DNA of 64,000 nucleotides from Lactobacillus sp. ESL0785 (GTDB lineage: Bacteria > Bacillota > Bacilli > Lactobacillales > Lactobacillaceae), in NCBI RefSeq assembly GCF_029395455.1, contig NZ_CP113916.1, positions 1,612,001-1,676,000 of the forward strand, in the 5' to 3' direction. Below, one piece after another: positions 29,190 to 38,228 of the stretch (within the stretch, counting starts at the first letter, position 1; each line of letters begins with the position of its first letter). The notes under the pieces were generated by a model that was not told where the DNA came from, searched no databases, and saw only the letters and a list, made by a program, of their open reading frames with translations. The position numbers were made by a program, and so were the translations under genes.

Positions 29190-29454
29190 GCTCGAATTTC
29201 GATTTTTGTTAGCCAATATAATAATAAAAACTAAAGTTATTGCAAAAATAGCGTACCAATTAATACCATCAACAATTAAGCCAAACTGAACCTACCAATT
29301 ATACTCAACTAGCAAAAATGCGACCAAAATAATCTACAGCACTGACAATATCAGTTACCAAATTCTTTTAGTTAAAGATTCAGGCACCACTTTTCACGGG
29401 CCGGTGCTTCTAGCACCCGCGAAGCACTAAACCCCGACTTGTCACTTGTTTCAT
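29190..29454 (-). pseudogene. decayed paralogue of the APC permease
   Basis: Minus-strand remnant. It starts ATGAAACAAGTGACAAG, matching the KQGSDKLGF start of the intact permease, then jumps by a large internal deletion to FSASRVLEAPAREK (FSTPRILEAMAREK in the intact protein), then carries a frameshifted copy of the last two helices (FLLVEYNW for FLLTEYNW; GINWYAI for GVNWYAI) with several stops. Only about 265 bp remain of some 1.4 kb. It shows a former tandem duplication. Confidence 0.8.
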
Positions 29455-29572
29455 TTTTACCTATTATTTAATTTTTTCTCTTAAACAATTCATCAATAAT
29501 TTTCAACAATATTAAAAATATGACTGAAAATCTAGCCCTTTCAAATATTTTAGTTTCTAAATGACGACACCA

Positions 29573-29605
29573 AAAAAGGACACTGCAACATTCCGTGTCC
29601 TTTTT
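29573..29605 (-). terminator. terminator of ilvE
   Basis: AAAAAGGACAC/GTGTCCTTTTT, leftward U-tract. Confidence 0.85.
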
Positions 29606-29621
29606 AATTATTCTATCTTTT

Positions 29622-30644
29622 TTAATCGATTGTTTGAACCCAGCCTTCTGGACCCTTCTTATCGCCATACTGAATAGCAATCAATTCATTATACAATTTG
29701 GTCGTAACTGGTCCAGTCTTTTCTTCGCTATAAATAACGTGCTTTTGTCCTTGATAAGTAATTGAACCAACTGGCGAAATAACGGCAGCAGTACCCATCG
29801 CACCAGCTTCCTTCATCTTAAAGGCTTCTTCCAAAGTAATTTGCCGTTCAACCGGATTTAAACCTTGATGCTTTGCAACTTCTAACAATGACCGTTTAGT
29901 AATTGAAACTAAAATTGATTTTGATTTTGGTGTAACGAATTGTCCATCTTGCGTAATGCCAAAGAAGTTCGCACCACCAAATTCATCAACATACTTATGT
30001 TCCCGCGGATCAAGGTACAAACAATCAGCGAATCCAGTTTGGTGAGCCTCAACTGATGGTAACAAGCTGCTAGCATAGTTACCAGATGTCTTAGCTTGAC
30101 CAGTACCGGCATAAGCAGCTCGATCATATTCACTAACTTTATAAGCTGCAGGATTTAAGCCTTTAATGTAAGCACCAACTGGCGTTGCAAAAATTCGAAA
30201 TGTATATTCAGTAGCAGCATCCACTCCCAAAGCCTTCGAGGTACCAATCATAAACGGGCGAATATATAATGTCGCACCACTATCATAAGGTGGAACATAT
30301 TCTTTATTTGCTAGCACCACTTGCTTAACAGCAGCAACAAATTTATCTTCAGGATATACTGGCATTGTTAATCGCTTAGCTGATAAGGCAAAACGATGAG
30401 CATTTTGGTCAGGACGAAAGAGGTTAATTTTCCCATCTTTACGACGGTAAGCCTTCAAACCTTCAAAAATTTCTTGGCCGTAATGTAATACTTCAGCGCC
30501 CTCAGAAAGAGTAAGAGTTGAATCTTCAATCATCTTGCCTTCCTGCCATTGACCATCTTTATATTTAGCCTCATAGCGATAAGGTAAATCGCGATATTCA
30601 AAGCCCAGATTATTCCAATCAAGATCTGCTAATTTTTGTTTCAT
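29622..30644 (-). CDS. ilvE: branched-chain amino acid aminotransferase
   Basis: 340 residues, class IV PLP enzyme. The PLP lysine lies in GTGQAKTSGNYASSL (about residue 190); EGLKAYRRKDGKINLFRPDQNAHRF and the phosphate region EAGAMGTAAVISPVG are typical of BCAT. It interconverts leucine, isoleucine and valine with their keto acids. No ilv biosynthesis genes nearby. Site GGAGGC. Confidence 0.95.
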   Translation of the reverse strand: MKQKLADLDWNNLGFEYRDLPYRYEAKYKDGQWQEGKMIEDSTLTLSEGAEVLHYGQEIFEGLKAYRRKDGKINLFRPDQNAHRFALSAKRLTMPVYPEDKFVAAVKQVVLANKEYVPPYDSGATLYIRPFMIGTSKALGVDAATEYTFRIFATPVGAYIKGLNPAAYKVSEYDRAAYAGTGQAKTSGNYASSLLPSVEAHQTGFADCLYLDPREHKYVDEFGGANFFGITQDGQFVTPKSKSILVSITKRSLLEVAKHQGLNPVERQITLEEAFKMKEAGAMGTAAVISPVGSITYQGQKHVIYSEEKTGPVTTKLYNELIAIQYGDKKGPEGWVQTID

Positions 30645-30724
30645 GAAAATTGCCTCCAGTTATTAAGTTGTTATTTAAACAATAAGTAACTATATACACT
30701 AAAAATATTTTAATAAATATTTAA

Positions 30725-30762
30725 TTAACTGCTAATTTAACTCATAAACAGTTAATTGTCAA
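30725..30762 (-). promoter_or_regulatory. ilvE promoter with overlapping dyad
   Basis: Minus-strand TTGACA (30762-30757) and TTAAAT (30740-30735), 16 bp apart. An inverted repeat TTAACTG (30725-30731) / CAGTTAA (30749-30755) straddles the -10, a plausible repressor site. Confidence 0.5.
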
Positions 30763-30853
30763 CACTATATTTTAAAGTGGATACATTTAATTAAGTACAA
30801 AGTATCCCAAAACTAAAAATATGACTGCTAGCAGTGCGCTAGTCCTAACATAA

Positions 30854-31027
30854 TCAATACAATATCTAAATAAACAAAAGAAACCTATTGAGGGACTTTA
30901 CGCTGCGGGAAACTGCTCTGGTGGCTTCTTCTGGGGATCATATCCGGATAGAGTACCTGGGCTTGCAGCAAAGTCATGCACTAACTTTTGGTCGTCTTGC
31001 TGGAAAATATATAACTGAAAAGTAACT
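30854..31027 (+). pseudogene. C-terminal fragment of a fumarate reductase-type flavoprotein
   Basis: Plus-strand reading gives NKQKKPIEGLYAAGNCSGGF then FWGSYPDRVPGLAA, the FAD-domain C-terminal signature of flavin reductases. One extra A near 30974 then shifts the frame to SHALTFGRLAGKYITEK and a stop. The rest of the gene is missing. It is not a piece of either gene at 15.7-19.2 kb, since its AAGNCSGGFFWGSYPDR block differs from AGELGSNMSNLYQGG and AGESATGQIFVHTYPS. Confidence 0.78.
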
Positions 31028-31039
31028 TTAAAACAATAT

Positions 31040-31072
31040 AAAACCCCGAAATTAATATAATTTCGGGGTTTT
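31040..31072. terminator. bidirectional terminator
   Basis: AAAACCCCGAAATT/AATTTCGGGGTTTT perfect stem. It serves the flavoprotein remnant (rightward) and clpL (leftward). Confidence 0.9.
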
Positions 31073-31090
31073 ATTATAAGTTAACTAAAC

Positions 31091-33199
31091 CTATTTTTCT
31101 TCTTTTTCGACTTTTTCAGCTTCAGATTCTACTTTTGAATTAATAGTTAAAATTGCCGCACCATTTAAATAAACATGCTGCTTATCAGCTGTAAATTTAA
31201 CTTCTTTAGTTTCTGGTTCTTTCATCAGCAATTTAGCAATCGGTGTTTCTAAGTCTTGCTCAACTACCCGCCGCAGTGGCCGCGCACCAAATTTCTTATC
31301 ATAGCCTTTTTCAGCAAGATATGCCTTGGCGTCAGGACTTACTTCTACTTTAACCTTTCTCTTAGCAAGAACACTGGTCATCTTTTTGAGGTAAATATCG
31401 ATAATTTTAGTCATATCCTCTGGACTCAAAGAATTAAATGGCACAATGGCGTCTAGCCGATTCAAAAATTCTGGTCTAAAGTAATTTTCCAAGACCTTAA
31501 TCATCTTATCATGATCGACTTTACCATCCTTAAGTAACTTATCAGAAAAACCGGCATTAGAAGTCATAATCAAGATTGTATCCTTGAAGGAAACTGTTCT
31601 ACCTTGAGCATCTGTTAACCGCCCATCATCCATAATCTGCAATAAAGCATTAAAGACTTGTGGATTAGCCTTTTCAATTTCATCAAGCAAAATCAGACTA
31701 TATGGTTGGTGACGAACCTTTTCAGTTAATTGACCTCCTTCGCCATAGCCAACATAACCCGGAGCAGAACCAATTAACTTGTTAACTGCCATTTGGTCTT
31801 GATATTCTGACATATCAAGTCGAATCAGGTGATTTTCACCACCAAATAATTGAATCGCTAGTTGTTTAGCAAGTTCGGTCTTACCAACTCCTGTTGGACC
31901 AGTAAGCAAGAATGAACCCGTTGGCCGATCAGTATCCTTAAAGACCTGCTTACGCGCAATCGCATCGGTAATAATGTCAATTGCATTATCTTGATCGATG
32001 ACAGCTTCCTTCAGGTGTTTAGCCAAATCAATATTGTGTTGGCCCTCGCTTGCATGTAATTCACTCATTGGGATCTTAGTTTTAGCTTCAATTAAAGCAT
32101 AAATATCCTGATCCGTAACCCGCGGTGAAGCAACATCGTGAACGTGATCTTTTTTGTCTGTTAATTCCTTAATTTGCTTCTTTAAAGTGTCAGCCTTGGC
32201 ATAATCTTCTTTTTCAGCAGCAGCCTTCTTTTCTTTTTCTAATTTAGCAATGCGCTCCTGCAAGCTAGCTTCGTCTTCAGGCACAGTATCCAAGCCTTTT
32301 TTAGCACCAGCTTCATCCATTAAATCAATTGCTTTATCCGGTAAATGCCGACCTTGAATATACCGTTGCGATAATTCAACTGCTAAACGCAATGCACTAT
32401 CATCATATTTAACATGATGATAGTCCTCATATTTCTTTTTAAGTCCTTGTAAAATTTTAACTGTCACATCAGCTGATGGTTCTGGAACCTGGACTGGTTG
32501 GAACCGCCGTGCTAATGCAGCATCATTTTCAATTCTGCGGTATTCACCTGTTGTTGTTGCCCCAATTAAGTTCAGGTCACCACTTGCTAAGGCTGGTTTC
32601 AAGATATTAGCAGCATCCCCGCTGTTATTTTCAGAATCTGTTGAACCAGCGCCAACAATATTATGTAATTCATCAATAAACAAGATAATATTCGGGTCTT
32701 TTTTCGCTTGATCAATTACCTTCTTGAGCCGTTCTTCAAAACTACCACGTAAGCTAGAACCAGCAACCATATCATTAACATTAACTTCAATGATGTGCTT
32801 GTCTTTCATTTTGTCTGGAACATTGCCGCTTGCAATTCTTTGGGCTAAGCCTTCAACAATTGCTGTTTTACCAACACCAGCGGGACCAACAAGTACAGGA
32901 TTATTCTTCTTACGCCGACTCAGAATTTCGATTACTTCCTGAATTTGTTCATCACGACCAATTACCGGATCATACTTATTATTCTTCGCTTGTTCGACCA
33001 AATCCACACCAATCGGCTTTTCTTTTTGAGCATTTGGCTGCACTGCTTGAGCCTGACCGTTAAAATTCTGCGGTGAAAAATTCATACTGCCAGAATAATG
33101 GATAGGAACTGCTCCATTATTATGATCATCCTGATTACCAAAGAAAGAACTGTTTAATTCGTTAAATAAATTGTCAAAATCATTATCAAAGTATGCCAT
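31091..33199 (-). CDS. clpL: ClpL-type AAA+ chaperone
   Basis: 702 residues. N-terminus Asn/Phe-rich and disordered (FDNDFDNLFNELNSSFFGN), without the double Clp_N repeat and without the Cys4 zinc finger of ClpE, which points to ClpL. First AAA domain Walker A GPAGVGKT (about 99-106); a middle coiled coil with a UVR-like segment EKEDYAKADTLKKQI (about 335-350); second Walker A GPTGVGKT (about 429). I do not see the ClpP-docking loop, so it should act as an unfoldase/disaggregase on its own. Under a perfect CIRCE element. Confidence 0.9.
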   Translation of the reverse strand: MAYFDNDFDNLFNELNSSFFGNQDDHNNGAVPIHYSGSMNFSPQNFNGQAQAVQPNAQKEKPIGVDLVEQAKNNKYDPVIGRDEQIQEVIEILSRRKKNNPVLVGPAGVGKTAIVEGLAQRIASGNVPDKMKDKHIIEVNVNDMVAGSSLRGSFEERLKKVIDQAKKDPNIILFIDELHNIVGAGSTDSENNSGDAANILKPALASGDLNLIGATTTGEYRRIENDAALARRFQPVQVPEPSADVTVKILQGLKKKYEDYHHVKYDDSALRLAVELSQRYIQGRHLPDKAIDLMDEAGAKKGLDTVPEDEASLQERIAKLEKEKKAAAEKEDYAKADTLKKQIKELTDKKDHVHDVASPRVTDQDIYALIEAKTKIPMSELHASEGQHNIDLAKHLKEAVIDQDNAIDIITDAIARKQVFKDTDRPTGSFLLTGPTGVGKTELAKQLAIQLFGGENHLIRLDMSEYQDQMAVNKLIGSAPGYVGYGEGGQLTEKVRHQPYSLILLDEIEKANPQVFNALLQIMDDGRLTDAQGRTVSFKDTILIMTSNAGFSDKLLKDGKVDHDKMIKVLENYFRPEFLNRLDAIVPFNSLSPEDMTKIIDIYLKKMTSVLAKRKVKVEVSPDAKAYLAEKGYDKKFGARPLRRVVEQDLETPIAKLLMKEPETKEVKFTADKQHVYLNGAAILTINSKVESEAEKVEKEEK

Positions 33200-33235
33200 T
33201 TATTAACACCCCTTATTGTAGTTTTTCGTCATCAA

Positions 33236-33262
33236 TTAGCACTCTAATCATTCGAGTGCTAA
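33236..33262 (-). promoter_or_regulatory. CIRCE operator (HrcA)
   Basis: TTAGCACTC, nine bases, GAGTGCTAA: the perfect HrcA binding site. It lies in the 5' leader of clpL, between the start of transcription and the ATG. Confidence 0.95.
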
Positions 33263-33278
33263 CTTGTTTACATCCCAA

Positions 33279-33306
33279 AGTATAGCAGGTTATCCACAAA
33301 TAGCAA
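33279..33306 (-). promoter_or_regulatory. clpL promoter, with an embedded DnaA box
   Basis: Minus-strand TTGCTA (33306-33301) and TATACT (33284-33279), 16-bp spacer. The spacer contains TTATCCACA (33290-33298, plus strand), the exact DnaA-box consensus; a one-mismatch copy TTTTCCACA lies at 33321-33329. Confidence 0.6.
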
Positions 33307-33356
33307 ATTATTTAACTCATTTTTCCACAATTTACCTATTTTCTTTTAGTAAACAA

Positions 33357-33382
33357 AAAGCATTGATTTATCAATGCTTTGT
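33357..33382 (-). terminator. terminator of the uvrA-like operon
   Basis: AAAGCATTGAT/ATCAATGCTTT stem with leftward U-tract, before the clpL promoter. Confidence 0.8.
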
Positions 33383-33395
33383 ATAGTATTTTAAT

Positions 33396-35927
33396 TTACT
33401 TTTGGTATAGATGATAATGTGCTTGCAAATATTTAGCCGTTAAACTGCTGGTATTTTTCGAGATATCCACAGGTAACCCACAGGCAATAATTTGGCCACC
33501 TTGCTTACCACCACGTGGCCCCATGTCAATCATATAATCACTATTAGCCATAATATCTAGATCATGAGTAATTGTAATAATTGTTGCTTGTTTAGCTAAT
33601 AATTTTTGAAAAACTCCTAATAAGTTGCGAACATCATATGGATGCAAGCCAACTGTTGGCTCATCAAAAACAAATAAACTCCCTGTCTGTCTGCGATGCA
33701 AATGACTAGTTAACTTTAAACGTTGCGCCTCACCACCAGATAGAGCTGGCGTTGATTCACCCAAATGCAAGTAGCCCAAGCTCATATCATGCAAAGTCAC
33801 AATGGTTTTCTGAATTGCTGGTATTTTGGCAAATAATTCTTGCTCAAGAACCTCATCAACAGAAAAAGCCAGAACATCAGCAATACTTAAGCCATGCCAC
33901 TTTACCCGTAATACGTCAGAATTATAGCGCTGCCCGCCACAAGTCGAACAAGTTTCTACCATATCAGGTAAATATTGAATATCTAGTGCGATTACTCCAG
34001 TACCACCACAAGCAGGACATGCACCTTCTTTATTATTATACGAAAAATGCGCTGCTCGATATTGCAGTTTTTTAGCTAACGGCTGCTTAGCAAATAACTT
34101 ACGTAAATTCGTCATAATATCAGTGTACGTTGCAACCGTTGAGCGTTGATTTTTACCAACTGGGGCAGAGTCAACACTAATCACGTTGGTAATACCGCCA
34201 CTAGTTAAATCCCTTACCCAAGATGGCCCAGACTCTTGCTTTTTGTGTGCCTTAAGAGCTGGAAGCAACGAATCAAGAATCATTGTTGTCTTACCAGCAC
34301 CAGAAAAGCCAGTAATTGATGTTAACCGTCCCACTGGGATTCGCGCATGAACATCTCTTAAATTAAACCGCCGATTAATTGTAAATGAGATTTCTCCTTG
34401 CTTAAATAAATCGGTTGACGTTGCTAGGGGCCGCACATTCAGTACTGCAGTGCCTGTTAGGTAAGGACCAATATGCGAAACTGCATCTTGCTTAACCTGT
34501 TCAGGCGTACCCTGCGCAATAATTTGACCACCTTTATCACCTGAACCTGGACCAATTTCAATAATCCAATCAGCGGCATTAATGATTGAGGTTTCATGGT
34601 CAACCACAACAAGCGAGTTTCCCTGATTAACTAACTCATGAAAGATCTCAATTAGTCCAGCAACATTGTCTGGATGCAAGCCAACTGATGGTTCATCCAA
34701 GACATAAAGTACACCTGTAGTTTCTGTTCTCAACGTCCGGCCTAACTGAATTCGCTGCAGTTCACCCGTTGACAGACTGCTAGCCTGCCGCTCTAAACTT
34801 AAATAATCTAAGCCCAACTTAAGTAGTGGCTTAACTTGATGCATCAACTCACCAGTTAAATCTTGTGCCAAAGCCTGCATATTTGCTGGCAATGCGATTA
34901 ATATCTCTTGCATATACTTATCCAATTGACCTAAGGTCAACTGTTCAGCTTCAACGATATTCTTACCAGCAACTAATTGTGACCAACGACTAGGATCAAT
35001 ACGGTAGCCATGACAACGTGGGCAAGTATTAAAACGATAAAAAGCATCAATCCGAGCTAAACCGCGCTCAGACTTAGTCGTCCTGCGTGAATTAGCAACT
35101 GCCTGATACGCGTTTTCGTACAAGGCATTAAGATGATACACACGACCAGTAGATGTTGGGACATCAACCGGTATTTTACGTTCTTTGCCATGCAACACAA
35201 TTTGCTTTTCTTTCGTATTCAATTCGCGATATGGAACATCGACCCGCACTCCCAATTCACGTGCAATCCGCCACATCCAGTTCCGTCCAGGAATTTGCCA
35301 AGTAGCAACTGCTCCTTGCTCTAAGGATAAATTTTCATCAGCAATAATTTTACTATCATCAATCTGTTCAACCGTTCCTAGTCCCTGACATTCTTTGCAG
35401 GCACCATCTGAATTAAAGGCAAAGTCTTCCGCACTAAAAGCATAAAAATGCACGCCACAGACAGGACAGGTTATCTGACCCATTGCTGCGCCAGATAAGT
35501 CCATTGCCTGCGCAATTTTAATTGTTGACTTAATCCGGTGGCCATTCGGACAAACTGGTGAACCCAATCTTGAAAAAATCAGACGTAAAATATTAAAAAC
35601 TTCCGTTACCGTGCCCACTGTTGACCGCACACCTGGCATTGGCGGACGTTGTCTTAACGCTAAAGCAGACGGAATATGCCGAACCTCATCAACCTCTGCA
35701 CGACCAACCTGACTAATTCGCCGTCTTGTATAGGTCGCAAGTGAATCAAGATACCGTCTTGCACCTTCAGAATAGAGAATTCCCATTGCTAAACTGGATT
35801 TACCTGAGCCACTAAGTCCCGAAATTACAACAAATCGATGCAATGGAATCGCAACATTAATATTTTTTAAGTTATTAACGCGACCACCAATAACTTCAAT
35901 TTTAGTTGGCTGCTTTTCATATTGCAT
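33396..35927 (-). CDS. short UvrA paralogue (UvrA2/DrrC type)
   Basis: 843 residues against about 940-960 for UvrA. Both ABC modules are present: Walker A GLSGSGKSS (about 35) and GFSGAGKTT (about 535), signatures SSLSTGELQRIQLG and PALSGGEAQRLKL, and zinc cysteines in CPVCG/CKECQGLG and CPACGGTG/CSTCGGQRY. Between SRLGSPVCPNGH (about 125) and ITCPVCG (about 155) there are only some 30 residues where UvrA has about 130, so the UvrB-binding domain is missing. Such proteins cannot load UvrB and are linked in other bacteria to DNA-binding-drug resistance. Last gene of the operon; its start overlaps the hydrolase stop (TAATG). Confidence 0.92.
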   Translation of the reverse strand: MQYEKQPTKIEVIGGRVNNLKNINVAIPLHRFVVISGLSGSGKSSLAMGILYSEGARRYLDSLATYTRRRISQVGRAEVDEVRHIPSALALRQRPPMPGVRSTVGTVTEVFNILRLIFSRLGSPVCPNGHRIKSTIKIAQAMDLSGAAMGQITCPVCGVHFYAFSAEDFAFNSDGACKECQGLGTVEQIDDSKIIADENLSLEQGAVATWQIPGRNWMWRIARELGVRVDVPYRELNTKEKQIVLHGKERKIPVDVPTSTGRVYHLNALYENAYQAVANSRRTTKSERGLARIDAFYRFNTCPRCHGYRIDPSRWSQLVAGKNIVEAEQLTLGQLDKYMQEILIALPANMQALAQDLTGELMHQVKPLLKLGLDYLSLERQASSLSTGELQRIQLGRTLRTETTGVLYVLDEPSVGLHPDNVAGLIEIFHELVNQGNSLVVVDHETSIINAADWIIEIGPGSGDKGGQIIAQGTPEQVKQDAVSHIGPYLTGTAVLNVRPLATSTDLFKQGEISFTINRRFNLRDVHARIPVGRLTSITGFSGAGKTTMILDSLLPALKAHKKQESGPSWVRDLTSGGITNVISVDSAPVGKNQRSTVATYTDIMTNLRKLFAKQPLAKKLQYRAAHFSYNNKEGACPACGGTGVIALDIQYLPDMVETCSTCGGQRYNSDVLRVKWHGLSIADVLAFSVDEVLEQELFAKIPAIQKTIVTLHDMSLGYLHLGESTPALSGGEAQRLKLTSHLHRRQTGSLFVFDEPTVGLHPYDVRNLLGVFQKLLAKQATIITITHDLDIMANSDYMIDMGPRGGKQGGQIIACGLPVDISKNTSSLTAKYLQAHYHLYQK

Positions 35928-36793
35928 TATTGTCCGTCCTTTCTATTATTCAGCTTAGGTTGTTTCTCCGGCACTAACAAATATTGCCGGATTAATTGAA
36001 CAACCTGTTTGTTTTGTGGCAAATCAGAATGATCGGCTTCTTTTCCCGTAACCGTCATTGCCGTGTAAGATTTAACTTGATTTTGAAAAATAAATTTAGC
36101 AGCCGCCACACTAGATTCTGGAACAATGCCATCAGATTCATAATTTTTGCCGCCAGACAATGAATAAACGCGCAGCTTTTGCGGTAATCGCGACCGATAT
36201 TTAATAAAATCAGCCAACATTTGCGTATGATTATTTAAGTTATTTTCTGTAAAATTGTACGGTGTGCCCAAAGTCATCAAACACTTCATTTTTGTCTCAT
36301 TAGAATATTGCGAATAATAATGCTCTAACCAGTAAGTCCAGATCAGTCCCCCATTAGAATGACCAAAAGCCTTAAAATTATTGAATTTATAGTTATGCAT
36401 GAGCGAATTAAAGGCAACATCCAGCCATTTAGTTTGCTTCTTAATATTGCTATAGCCATCCTTATTATTATCAAAGCCAATAATAATAAACGGTTCTAGG
36501 TCATTTTTGCCAATTGCCCCACTATATGTTAATTTTGCTTCACGTGAAACGTTAACCTTCAACACACTATGATGGTGCAACGTTGTCTTATTCAATTGAT
36601 CAATTAATTGGTTAAAACGTTCTGTTGTTGCACTTGAGCCTGGCACCATAATTACTGGCGATAACAGTGACTTACTGCGCTCAGCACGAGCATTATTAGA
36701 TTTTTTCATCCAAAAATAGCTAGGTATAGACAGGACAACCATAATCAGCAGTAAGAAAATTAACCACTTATAATTATTATTTTTTTGCATCAA
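35927..36793 (-). CDS. DUF915 cell-surface alpha/beta hydrolase
   Basis: 288 residues. A single N-terminal membrane anchor (about 10-28, WLIFLLLIMVVLSIPSYFW), then an alpha/beta hydrolase: nucleophile Ser in FGHSNGGLIWTY (about 145), Asp in ESDGIVPE (about 222) and His in EADHSDLP (about 252). DUF915 proteins of lactobacilli are lipase/esterase-like enzymes on the outer face. It overlaps the end of the EIIC-like gene by 17 bp and the start of the uvrA-like gene by one base. Confidence 0.88.
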   Translation of the reverse strand: MMQKNNNYKWLIFLLLIMVVLSIPSYFWMKKSNNARAERSKSLLSPVIMVPGSSATTERFNQLIDQLNKTTLHHHSVLKVNVSREAKLTYSGAIGKNDLEPFIIIGFDNNKDGYSNIKKQTKWLDVAFNSLMHNYKFNNFKAFGHSNGGLIWTYWLEHYYSQYSNETKMKCLMTLGTPYNFTENNLNNHTQMLADFIKYRSRLPQKLRVYSLSGGKNYESDGIVPESSVAAAKFIFQNQVKSYTAMTVTGKEADHSDLPQNKQVVQLIRQYLLVPEKQPKLNNRKDGQ

Positions 36794-38090
36794 TTAAGTC
36801 TCCTTGTTTAATACGCAACAGTTCTTCTAGATGTTCATCAACCTTAACAACGGGCAATAGCAACAACAGATCCAAAATAAACAAAATTATTGTAAACATT
36901 AACGCTAGCCAATTACCGTTTGTCCCAAAAAATGGAATTAATATTCCTGGTGTCCCTTTCAAAATTGGATACACACAGACTGGCAAAAAATGTAAACTAA
37001 TCGCACAAGCAGCCAGTAACATATTAATCAGCGGTAAAATAATTGCGGGTAACATAAACAAGGGATTCAAAACTAATGGCAGCCCAATCGTGAATCCCAG
37101 CGTTGAATTAAAGGCAACTGGCAGCAAACTAATTCGCGCAACTGACTCAATTTCATGATTTTTACGTCGTAAAAGCAGTAAAACAATAAGCGCTAAGACA
37201 ATACTGGCTCCGCCCATCGTCCCGTAGCTGTTAATCAATGAACTCCCCAAAAACTTATACGGTACATTCCACGAATTGCCATGACGTAACGCGGATGTTA
37301 AATTCTCTGCAGTATAGGCATTATTAATTGTTCCTGAAAGTGAGCGCAACGGGTACCCAATTCCCAGCCAACTCAAAAAAGTAACGACTGCCGAAAGTAG
37401 CAGCACTTCTGCTAAATTATTGGTTGTCTGCAAGCGACTCACTAATTCACTAAAACTAGCCGAATTCAACATTTTTAATTGCAACTCATAAATGATAATT
37501 CCTAAAATAATTCCCAAAAAAAGCGAAACAATCATTGGTTCAACACTCAGCCAAGCCCGGTGACGAATCCAACTTGAGTTTTCGGCAGCAACAGGTTGAT
37601 ATTCTTTACCTAACAGGCGAAAGACTTGACCAACACAATAACCAATAACTAAGGCAATAAAAACACCATCAACTTGCAGTAAGCCAGTTGTAAAAGGCAT
37701 CCGACTATCTTTGCCGCTGCTTGAAGCATATGAACAAAATAAAATTACCAATACCGCAGCCATTCCAGCCATTGTCGAATCCCGATGGTATATTCTAGCA
37801 GTATAGCGCGCCATAAAATAAGCTGCATAAACACCAAATACGCCAAAAGTAACTGCCACCATTCCACGTGTTACAAAGGAGCCAGCATACCAGAGATGAT
37901 CAGAAATAATCTTATCCAAGTCAAAAATATTATAAATCATTCCATTAGGTGAAAAAACGAGGTCAAACAGCAATTGAAAATATGAACCCATAACAGCAAC
38001 AGGCATCAACATTATCAATGTATTTTGTACCCCCTGAAAGAAAGAGCGCTTTTGCACCCATAATACAACTTTAGTAGTAAAATCGACCAT
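36777..38090 (-). CDS. EIIC-like (PTS cellobiose family) membrane protein without catalytic residues
   Basis: 437 residues, about ten helices, overall EIIC-cellobiose/lactose fold (FFQGVQNTLIMLMPVAVMGS; IGLPLVLNPLFMLPAIILPLI). In ordinary members a GIHG-type motif supplies a histidine and an NEP motif a glutamate to the sugar site. Here the corresponding places read WLGIGYP (241-247) and FNSTLGF (327-333), so both residues are lost. No EIIA or EIIB gene is nearby. It may be a non-PTS transporter or sensor. First gene of the operon with the hydrolase and the short UvrA. Confidence 0.82.
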   Translation of the reverse strand: MVDFTTKVVLWVQKRSFFQGVQNTLIMLMPVAVMGSYFQLLFDLVFSPNGMIYNIFDLDKIISDHLWYAGSFVTRGMVAVTFGVFGVYAAYFMARYTARIYHRDSTMAGMAAVLVILFCSYASSSGKDSRMPFTTGLLQVDGVFIALVIGYCVGQVFRLLGKEYQPVAAENSSWIRHRAWLSVEPMIVSLFLGIILGIIIYELQLKMLNSASFSELVSRLQTTNNLAEVLLLSAVVTFLSWLGIGYPLRSLSGTINNAYTAENLTSALRHGNSWNVPYKFLGSSLINSYGTMGGASIVLALIVLLLLRRKNHEIESVARISLLPVAFNSTLGFTIGLPLVLNPLFMLPAIILPLINMLLAACAISLHFLPVCVYPILKGTPGILIPFFGTNGNWLALMFTIILFILDLLLLLPVVKVDEHLEELLRIKQGDLIDAKK

Positions 38091-38228
38091 TATATAAACC
38101 TTACCTTAGATTAATTAGATTGATACTTTATTATACGCTTACAGGTAGCAATTTAAGGTAATTAGTGATTTCTTAACTACTAATTTTAAAAAATGATATA
38201 ATAAAAATGATTTCTGAAAGGTGAGAAA

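Noticed and set aside
31091..33199. ClpE or ClpC
   Set aside because: No N-terminal zinc finger and no Clp_N repeats; the Asn/Phe-rich start fits ClpL.
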